Positions 32,087 to 37,928 of a stretch of 37,928 bases of DNA are shown here, piece by piece. This DNA comes from Clostridium sp. (GTDB taxonomy: Bacteria; Bacillota; Clostridia; Lachnospirales; Lachnospiraceae): positions 1 to 37,928 of the forward strand of contig JAMPFS010000033.1 of NCBI GenBank assembly GCA_023664325.1, read 5' to 3'. The number at the start of each line of letters is the position of its first letter. The first letter of the stretch is position 1. The position numbers and the translations under genes were made by a program. Below the pieces are notes generated by a model. The model did no database searches. It was not told the DNA's origin and saw only the letters and a program-made list of their open reading frames with translations.

Positions 32087-34333
32087 ATGAAAATACGGTT
32101 ACAAAAATTAGCTGTCATGATATGCGTATTCTGGCTGGGCATCGGAGCGGCAGGGTGTGGCAGTAATTTTGAGGGCGGAAAGACCAATCCACATATGGAG
32201 CATGCCGAAAACCGCTTATATGAGGGGGAGAAAATAAAACCTGACGGAATTGCCGGAAATTTACTGGAATACACGGTGGCAGGCGATCGGATCTATTTTG
32301 TCACATGGGATAATTCTGCCATGACAGAGCAGGATATTGCGGAGCATAATACGGAAAAAGCAGTGCGGCATCTGTATTCCATGAAGCCGGATGGTATGGA
32401 AGTCAGGGAAATAGATTTACACGATCTTCCGAGTGATAATATTGCGGCGATTGCCTATGGAGCAGATGGAAATCTGATCCTTCGCATAAGGGAGGATAAA
32501 GAATCGGCACAGGCGGACGAATGGCTGATCCGTATGGATTTGGAGGGAAATGTATTAGGGGAGCAGAGCATCAAAAACGATTTGCATGAAAGTTATGCCA
32601 TGTACAACATGACGGCAGATAAAGAGGGAAGGGTGTATTTCTGCTATATGGAATATTTATATTTATTCAATGCAGACTTGACTTTTGCAAAGAAGATTAC
32701 TCCCAATTTTTTGTTGGACGGCGTGGGGCATACAAAGGACGGAACCATTATCTGCGTGGGGTCGGATTCCGCAGAAAAATTTATCTGTACATTGGATTTT
32801 GGAACGGGGGATTTCGGGAAACGCTATCAGACAGGAACGGATGAGGTACAGATTTCCGAAGCCTGTCCGCAGGAAGATCCGTATGATTTTTATTATACAA
32901 ACAGCTATGGCGCCTACGGTTATAATATGGAGCAGGAAAAATCCACCTGGTTATTTGATTTTGAAATGTCGGCTATGACAGGTGATGATTTTTATGGGAT
33001 GAAGTCGCTGGGCGGATTACGTTTTATGGCAATCGACTGGCAGGAGGAGCAGCAGTTTGTGATTCTGTCGCAGGGAGATATGCAGGAATGGGAAGAGAAA
33101 ACGGTCATTACTTACGGTGTTGTGAGCCTCAGCATGGATGTGGATTTGCAAACAGAGATCGCAGAGTTTAACCGGGCAAATGACAAATACCGCATTGAGC
33201 TTAAGGATTACTCTAAGGAAGAAGATCCGCAGATGGCATTCAATCTGGATATATTGACGGGGAACATACCGGATATTATTGATTTAAAGGACTTGCCTGC
33301 TGACGAATATATCGAAAAGGGATTATTGGAGGATTTGTCGCCTTATTTTGAAAAGGATGCGGAAATCGGTACGGAGGATTTACTGGATTCCGTGGTGGAG
33401 GCGATGAAGGTAAATGACAGGATTTATTATGTGGCGCCGGTTTTTCAGGTATACAGTGTGATGGCGAAGAAAGCAAATGTGGGAAATGCTGACGGGATGA
33501 CATTTGCCATGATGAAAGATATTTTAGAGGAAAAGGGTGATGATGCCCAGCCTTTTGATGCCGGTGGAGAAAAGGTGTATATGCTTTTTGCGCTTTTAGG
33601 TGGCGGTTATGCGGATTTTATTGACTGGGAAAGCGGAACCTGCCGGTTTGACAGTCAGGATTTTAAGGATATTTTGGAAATATGCAACCGCAAAAGTTCT
33701 GAGACGGAGTATGCATTGGGGGATGGCTGGGGAATGCCTGAACTTTTGCGGAGGGATATCGTACTCTTTGAGGGTACATGGATTAATCTTAGCCAGCTGC
33801 AGCTGTACCGGGGACTTTTTGACGGGGAAATTGCGCTGGTCGGTTATCCCTGTGAGACGAAGGATGGCTCCTTCTTTGCATTTCCGAACCGGATGGGCAT
33901 TTCTGCAAAATCGGAAAACAAGGAAGCAGCGTGGGAATTTATCAGGGGGTTTTTGAAAAAGGAGTATCCGGTGAAACGGGACATCATGCAAAGCGCAAGC
34001 CTGCCGGTTCAAAAGGATGCATTTGAATTATATATCCGGATTTACACGGCAACCCGGGAATTCACGGATGAGTTTGGAACCACATGGGGTGAATATTGCG
34101 GCATGCAGGGAGTAGATGGCGTGGAGGTGGAGCTTGGGCCGTCATCCAAAGAGGATGTTGAACTGCTGCGGGAGCTGATTGATAAAACCCATAAGACGAT
34201 AGAATATAATCCGGCGGTTGATGAGATTATTGAAGATGAGGTAAAGGCTTATTTTGCAGGCGCACGGAGTGTGGATAAGACAGCGGAGGAAATTCAGGAC
34301 AGGGTATCAACGTATGTGAATGAAAGCCGGTAA
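32087..34333 (+). CDS. Lipoprotein with N-terminal beta-rich domain and solute-binding-type C-terminal domain
   Basis: The 748-residue product has a lipoprotein signal (MKIRLQKLAVMICVFWLG, lipobox AAGC, lipidated C24). Residues about 45-330 contain repeated short beta segments (DRIYFVTWDN, GNLILRIRED, GRVYFCYMEY, GTIICVGSD) suggesting a beta-propeller-like sensor. Residues about 340-690 resemble family 1 extracellular solute-binding proteins (LQTEIAEFNRANDKYRIEL, LTGNIPDIIDL, AAWEFIRGFL). No ABC permease is near; it lies between a response regulator gene and a kinase gene. I infer a surface sensory partner of the kinase, not a transporter component. GGAGGGA precedes the ATG at 32087; the longer open frame overlaps the regulator gene. 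Confidence 0.8.
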   Translation: MKIRLQKLAVMICVFWLGIGAAGCGSNFEGGKTNPHMEHAENRLYEGEKIKPDGIAGNLLEYTVAGDRIYFVTWDNSAMTEQDIAEHNTEKAVRHLYSMKPDGMEVREIDLHDLPSDNIAAIAYGADGNLILRIREDKESAQADEWLIRMDLEGNVLGEQSIKNDLHESYAMYNMTADKEGRVYFCYMEYLYLFNADLTFAKKITPNFLLDGVGHTKDGTIICVGSDSAEKFICTLDFGTGDFGKRYQTGTDEVQISEACPQEDPYDFYYTNSYGAYGYNMEQEKSTWLFDFEMSAMTGDDFYGMKSLGGLRFMAIDWQEEQQFVILSQGDMQEWEEKTVITYGVVSLSMDVDLQTEIAEFNRANDKYRIELKDYSKEEDPQMAFNLDILTGNIPDIIDLKDLPADEYIEKGLLEDLSPYFEKDAEIGTEDLLDSVVEAMKVNDRIYYVAPVFQVYSVMAKKANVGNADGMTFAMMKDILEEKGDDAQPFDAGGEKVYMLFALLGGGYADFIDWESGTCRFDSQDFKDILEICNRKSSETEYALGDGWGMPELLRRDIVLFEGTWINLSQLQLYRGLFDGEIALVGYPCETKDGSFFAFPNRMGISAKSENKEAAWEFIRGFLKKEYPVKRDIMQSASLPVQKDAFELYIRIYTATREFTDEFGTTWGEYCGMQGVDGVEVELGPSSKEDVELLRELIDKTHKTIEYNPAVDEIIEDEVKAYFAGARSVDKTAEEIQDRVSTYVNESR

Positions 34334-34381
34334 ATTTTTCTGCGGACAATGACTGCGGGAGGGAATGGAGGTTGAGGGATT

Positions 34382-36217
34382 ATGAACAAAGAGGATAACA
34401 GAGAAACATCTTCCCTGTGGGATCGGATGTGGGAGGAGTATAGGGAATCGGTGTCAGCCCGCAGAAAACGGAGAGTGGAGAGGAAGGAGAAGCGTATTGC
34501 CAAAAAGCAGGAAAAGCTTAGAAAGTTTTACGGAAAACATGTGCGTTTTGCAGGCATTTTTGCAGGTGTTTTTTTGCCGATTTTATTATTTACCGTTGTG
34601 CTGTGCATCATTGGAACCGTGATTGCTTACCTGAATATGGAAAGGGTGGCAGAAGAGAAGTATTCGGGCATGTTTGCGGGGCTGCAGGAGGAATTCTTTG
34701 CAGATTATGACAGGCTGTCTGACACGGAGGATCCGGTGAGTTATGATGAGGACTGGATTTTAGAGACCAAGTGGGATGTGTGTATGCAGACAGCAGTGAT
34801 GGATATATGGGATTCTTATACGGCAGCCGTGTATGATGTGTCCGATAAGCCGCATGCCCTGTCTGATATGCCAAAGGTTTTTGATTGCTCGGAAATGTTT
34901 GAGATCGGAGTCGGGTTTGATGGAGAAAATCACAGGGGAACAATCTACATGTCAGATAGAGAGCCATTTGCGGAGGTGATGGAGGAATATGAACGGCTGG
35001 AACGCAAGTACCCGGAACAAGGTTTTGCCATTGAATTGGAGGACTGCTATATAAAGGGAAAGAAATTCCTTCCGGGACAGGTATTCATTGTGGATGGAGA
35101 TGGGGAAAGAGTGAGCAGGGAAACGGGAATGGCGATAGATAACGGTGAAAATGCCATAGGTTTTGACCTGACACCGGAGAATGCCGAAGGGTATACGCAT
35201 ATTTATAATGAGAGTAACCGGATTTTTGGGCCAGTATGGGCAGGGTCTGCCTCCATGAATGAATATGACAGGTGGTTTGCCAAGCTTCAGGAGAAAGAAA
35301 TAGTGAGGTTTGACTGTTTGGATGCGGATGGGGGAAGCACATGTTTGAAAGATGGAACAGATGCGTGTATGATGTTTTTCGCAAAATATTCGTCAGAGGA
35401 TGAAAGTATTCCGGATCTGCTGCTGATTTCATTTTGGGAGTATAACATTGTAGAAATGTATGGAAAACGGGCATGTGGCATTTATGCAGGCATTTTGGCG
35501 CTGGCGGTGGCATTGTCGCTCATTCTGGCGTACCGTTCCTATTTCCGGTATCAGGCACAGAGCCAAATGAACCGATACCGCAGGGAGATGACGAATGCAA
35601 TGGCGCATGACTTAAAAAGCCCGCTGATGGTGATTTCCGGCTATGCAGAGAACCTTCGTGATAATGTACATATGGAAAAAAAGGATTATTATGCGGAGGC
35701 AATACTGGAAAATGTACAGTATATGAACAAGATTATCCATAATATTTTGCAGCTTAGCAAAATAGAAAGCGGGAAGGCAAAGCTTCAGAAAACGGAGGTA
35801 GAGCTGAAACGTCTTACGGAGGCGGAACTTCACAAGTACGAGGGCTGCATTGAGGACAAGGGGCTGGAAATATCGGTTGATTTAGCGGATGCCGGATGTA
35901 TTTTGGCAGATGAAGATCAGATGGCACAGGTTGTGGATAATTTACTGAGCAATGCGGTAAAATATACACCGGAGCAGGGGGAGATTTTTGTGAAAGCCGG
36001 TGCGGGTTATTATGAGGTGCGAAATTCTATGGAGGAAACACTGGGCATGGATGCAGCGCAGCTTTGGAAGCCGTTTGTAAAGGGGGATAACAGCCGGGGA
36101 AATGAGCAGGGAAGCGGAATCGGTCTTACGATCGTGAAAAATATTGTGGAGCAGCATGGATTCCGGTTAGAGCTTTTGGAAGAGGATGGAATATTTGTGG
36201 CAAAGCTGTATTTTTGA
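34382..36217 (+). CDS. Sensor histidine kinase
   Basis: The 611-residue kinase has a very basic cytoplasmic start (about 25-53), a membrane helix (about 54-84), an extracellular domain of about 275 residues and a second helix (about 365-385). The core shows H409 in NAMAHDLKSPLMVISGY, N box VVDNLLSNAVKYTP and G box GSGIGLTIVKNIV. No HAMP domain is obvious. The outer domain has no recognised fold and may touch the lipoprotein encoded 48 bases upstream. The partner is the regulator of the same locus. Start at ATG 34382, about 7 bases after GGAGGTTGAGGG. Confidence 0.92.
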   Translation: MNKEDNRETSSLWDRMWEEYRESVSARRKRRVERKEKRIAKKQEKLRKFYGKHVRFAGIFAGVFLPILLFTVVLCIIGTVIAYLNMERVAEEKYSGMFAGLQEEFFADYDRLSDTEDPVSYDEDWILETKWDVCMQTAVMDIWDSYTAAVYDVSDKPHALSDMPKVFDCSEMFEIGVGFDGENHRGTIYMSDREPFAEVMEEYERLERKYPEQGFAIELEDCYIKGKKFLPGQVFIVDGDGERVSRETGMAIDNGENAIGFDLTPENAEGYTHIYNESNRIFGPVWAGSASMNEYDRWFAKLQEKEIVRFDCLDADGGSTCLKDGTDACMMFFAKYSSEDESIPDLLLISFWEYNIVEMYGKRACGIYAGILALAVALSLILAYRSYFRYQAQSQMNRYRREMTNAMAHDLKSPLMVISGYAENLRDNVHMEKKDYYAEAILENVQYMNKIIHNILQLSKIESGKAKLQKTEVELKRLTEAELHKYEGCIEDKGLEISVDLADAGCILADEDQMAQVVDNLLSNAVKYTPEQGEIFVKAGAGYYEVRNSMEETLGMDAAQLWKPFVKGDNSRGNEQGSGIGLTIVKNIVEQHGFRLELLEEDGIFVAKLYF

Positions 36218-36251
36218 GGTGCGTTGCTGTTTTTGAGAAAATAAATTCCTA

Positions 36252-36295
36252 TTGACAATAGTATATTTCTTTACTATAATTAATTGAGTTCAATT
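36252..36295 (+). promoter_or_regulatory. Consensus promoter with palindrome, gpx-ohrR operon
   Basis: TTGACA (36252-36257), a 17-base spacer and TATAAT (36275-36280) are a perfect sigma-A consensus. Directly after the -10, AATTGA-GT-TCAATT (36282-36295) is a perfect inverted repeat covering the expected transcription start. A repressor bound there would block the promoter; the MarR/OhrR-type regulator of the same operon is the obvious candidate. Confidence 0.75.
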
Positions 36296-36326
36296 TAATT
36301 TAATGCAAACAAAAGGAGGTTATACG

Positions 36327-36866
36327 ATGTCAATTTATGATTTCACGGTTAAGGCGCAAAGTGGAGAGGACATTTCTCTTGCCGATTACAGGGGAAAGGT
36401 TCTGCTGATTGTCAATACGGCAACAGGGTGCGGTTTCACTCCGCAATATGGTGAATTGCAGGATATCTATGATGCATTTAAGGAGCAGGGTTTTGAAATC
36501 CTTGATTTTCCCTGTAATCAGTTTGGGGAACAGGCACCGGGTGATGATGAGGAGATTCATTCGTTCTGTACAGGTCGGTTTGGCATTACGTTCCCGCAAT
36601 TTGCCAAGATAGACGTGAACGGCGAGCATGCGATACCACTTTTCAAATGGCTGACGGAAAACACGAAATTTGAGGGCTTCGGCAAAAGTCCGATGGCGCT
36701 TATGATGAGCGGTGTTGCAAAAAAGATGGATAAGGACTATAAGAACAATGGGAACATCAAATGGAATTTTACAAAATTCCTGATTGACCGTGAGGGAAAT
36801 ATTGTTGCCCGATTTGAGCCTACCGATATGAAGAATTTGAAAGAAAAGATAAAGGAGTGCCTGTGA
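36327..36866 (+). CDS. Glutathione peroxidase-family thiol peroxidase
   Basis: The 179-residue enzyme reduces peroxides. C35 in NTATGCGFTPQY is the peroxidatic residue and the codon is TGC, so it is not selenocysteine. Q65 in FPCNQFGEQAPG and W in NIKWNFTKFL complete the active site. C81 in HSFCTGRFGITFPQF is at the position of the resolving cysteine in thioredoxin-dependent members, so thioredoxin is the likelier reductant than glutathione. AAAGGAGG lies 9 bases before the ATG at 36327. It is the first gene behind a consensus promoter and is followed by the ohrR-like gene after 97 bases. Confidence 0.93.
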   Translation: MSIYDFTVKAQSGEDISLADYRGKVLLIVNTATGCGFTPQYGELQDIYDAFKEQGFEILDFPCNQFGEQAPGDDEEIHSFCTGRFGITFPQFAKIDVNGEHAIPLFKWLTENTKFEGFGKSPMALMMSGVAKKMDKDYKNNGNIKWNFTKFLIDREGNIVARFEPTDMKNLKEKIKECL

Positions 36867-36963
36867 TGAGATAGAAGATAAAATCCAATTCACAATGATG
36901 TGATAGCGATGAATATTGCAGCAAGATTTGTGCGAAAGCAATCGTAGAAAGGATAAAAAACGA

Positions 36964-37404
36964 ATGAACGATAATGATGAAGCATTAAAACTGAAAAACC
37001 AGCTATGTTTTCCGCTGTATGCGGCTTCCCGTGAAGTGATTAAGCAGTATCGGCCGTATTTGGACGAGCTTGGCATCACTTACACGCAGTATATCGCTAT
37101 GATGGTATTTTGGGAAGAAAAGAAGATAACGGTAAAAGATCTTGGAAAAAAGCTGTTCCTCGATTCGGGTACCCTGACTCCCGTGCTGAAAAGCCTGGAA
37201 GCAAAAGGCTATGTGAAACGCTACCGCAGTACGGAGGACGAGCGTGTGTTAATGGTTGAGATTACGGAGGAAGGCGAGGCATTGAAAGAGAAGGCAAAAG
37301 ATATTCCACAAAAGGTTGCCGGTTGTGTAAAACTTGACACAGAGGAGGCGGCACAGCTTTATACGCTGCTTTATAAAGTGCTGGGTATGTTTCAGAAGTC
37401 CTGA
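36964..37404 (+). CDS. ohrR: OhrR-type MarR-family organic peroxide sensor
   Basis: The 146-residue repressor closely follows Bacillus OhrR: LKNQLCFPLYAASRE, LGITYTQYIAMMVFWEE, FLDSGTLTPVLKSLE and STEDERVLMVEITEEG. Sensing C15 and its partners Y29 and Y40 have the same numbers as in B. subtilis. A second cysteine, C121, lies where two-cysteine OhrR proteins carry their resolving cysteine. Such proteins release DNA when C15 is oxidised by organic peroxide. Here the upstream gene is a GPx-like peroxidase and not ohr, and the palindrome at 36282-36295 is the likely site. AAAGGA precedes the ATG by about 10 bases. Confidence 0.9.
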   Translation: MNDNDEALKLKNQLCFPLYAASREVIKQYRPYLDELGITYTQYIAMMVFWEEKKITVKDLGKKLFLDSGTLTPVLKSLEAKGYVKRYRSTEDERVLMVEITEEGEALKEKAKDIPQKVAGCVKLDTEEAAQLYTLLYKVLGMFQKS

Positions 37405-37633
37405 AAAATGAGGTATTCAAGGATAATCGTGCGGAAAATCAGGAAGAAGTATGTACTTTGTTTTCTTTCTGTTATATGATATTATAATGAAAAATGTGCT
37501 TCGAGAGCAGGAGGGGTCATGCTTTGGAGGGCAGTTTAAGAGAAAAATATTCATGAGGGATGATGATGAAAACAGTTAAGTTATTATCTCATGGAAAATA
37601 TATCGCTTAAATAGCATTTTGGGGAAAGGAAAG
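37405..37633 (+). other. AT-rich gap between ohrR and the Fic gene
   Basis: No terminator hairpin is evident after ohrR. TATAAT at 37483-37488 with TTGTTT at 37458-37463 (19-base spacer) is a weak promoter candidate for the Fic gene. GGAGGGG at 37511-37516 resembles a ribosome site, but only stop-interrupted short frames follow it. Confidence 0.35.
37560..37610 (+). CDS. Possible very small ORF before the Fic gene
   Basis: Sixteen codons (MMMKTVKLLSHGKYIA) end 23 bases before the Fic start. ATGAGGGATG just upstream gives a weak ribosome site. Fic genes are often preceded by a small antitoxin gene, but this peptide is much shorter than known ones and I do not recognise it. It may be a leader peptide, a relic or chance. 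Confidence 0.15.
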   Translation: MMMKTVKLLSHGKYIA

Positions 37634-37928
37634 ATGGTCATGATTCTTGAAAATAGGCTTAACATAACAAATCCGGCAGAACTTGCCCGTGAAGAGGAAA
37701 AAATAAGTAAGAAAAGGGCAATATTACTCTTTGAAAATGGCTATCTGTATACCTTGCAAGCAGGTACGCTAGAGAGTTTATTAAAAATTCACCAATTTCT
37801 CTTTGAAGAAATTTATGATTTTGCGGGCAAGGTAAGAGAAGTTAATTTGTCAAAGGGGAATTTCAGATTTGCGCCTGTCATGTATTTGCATGCTGCACTT
37901 GAAAATATTGAGAAAATGCCCCAGTCAA
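37634..37928 (+). CDS. Fic/DOC-family protein, N-terminal part (cut by window end)
   Basis: Ninety-eight codons are visible. LLKIHQFLFEEIYDFAGKVRE and LSKGNFRFAPVMYL are the helix and beta-hairpin that come before the catalytic loop of Fic proteins, which transfer AMP or other groups to target proteins. The HPFxxGNGR motif would lie beyond the window, so activity cannot be judged. GGAAAGGA lies close to the ATG at 37634 and about 8 bases before a second ATG at 37640; either may be used. No inhibitory (S/T)xxxE(G/N) helix is seen in the visible N-terminus. Confidence 0.8.
   Translation, partial: MVMILENRLNITNPAELAREEEKISKKRAILLFENGYLYTLQAGTLESLLKIHQFLFEEIYDFAGKVREVNLSKGNFRFAPVMYLHAALENIEKMPQS

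Noticed and set aside
32087..34333. ABC sugar transporter binding protein
   Set aside because: The C-terminal half resembles a solute-binding protein, but there are no permease or ATPase genes; the gene sits between a regulator and a kinase, and half of the protein is a different module.

Overview
The window looks like a chromosomal segment of an anaerobic, spore-forming member of the Clostridia, most likely Lachnospiraceae. This rests on gene content and style (GerA germinant receptor, SpoIIR, CwlD-like amidase, MecA, OhrR, TTG starts with strong AGGAGG-type ribosome sites, low-to-middle GC), not on a database match. There is no rRNA, tRNA, CRISPR array or insertion sequence that I can see. 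Almost all genes from 4.4 kb onward are on the + strand; most of the first 4.3 kb and the hemolysin III-like gene at 21 kb are on the - strand.

Layout. 1-420: AT-rich relics, including the broken 3' end of a nucleotidyltransferase gene. 423-4277: an orphan response regulator fused to a (p)ppGpp synthetase domain (-), a divergent DUF1858 redox-disulfide protein (+), the ClpC adaptor mecA (-), a 0.7-kb gene-free region with phased ATGTACAT palindromes, and a CwlD-like amidase (-). 4446-8106: secreted papain-like protease, Sua5 threonylcarbamoyl-AMP synthase, ribose-5-phosphate isomerase B. 8134-15892: complete F-type ATP synthase operon (atpZ, atpI-like, atpB, E, F, H, A, G, D, C), whose c subunit carries a full sodium-binding signature. 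16084-19696: two-component system with a very large multi-TM kinase. 19861-21390: omega-amidase-like nitrilase and convergent hemolysin III/PAQR gene.

21610-26394: apparent six-gene transcription unit (flavin reductase-like protein, LysM-G5-M23 peptidase, small membrane protein, alpha/beta hydrolase, ispE, FCD-type GntR regulator) running from a sigma-A-like promoter to a strong terminator. 26494-31181: sporulation block, with gerAA/gerAB/gerAC-like genes followed by spoIIR. 31369-36217: second two-component system, with a solute-binding-type lipoprotein encoded between regulator and kinase. 36327-37404: glutathione peroxidase plus OhrR behind a consensus promoter with a palindrome. 37634-end: start of a Fic-domain protein cut by the window edge.

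Most interesting points: (1) the REC-alarmone synthetase fusion, which would let a phosphorelay control (p)ppGpp; (2) the gerA promoter region, where a full sigma-G-like promoter and the gerAA ribosome site both lie inside the terminator of the upstream operon, so that only the forespore transcript would be free of the hairpin; (3) the lipoprotein embedded in a two-component locus; (4) the Na+ signature of the ATP synthase. All functions are inferred from sequence reading alone; no search was run.
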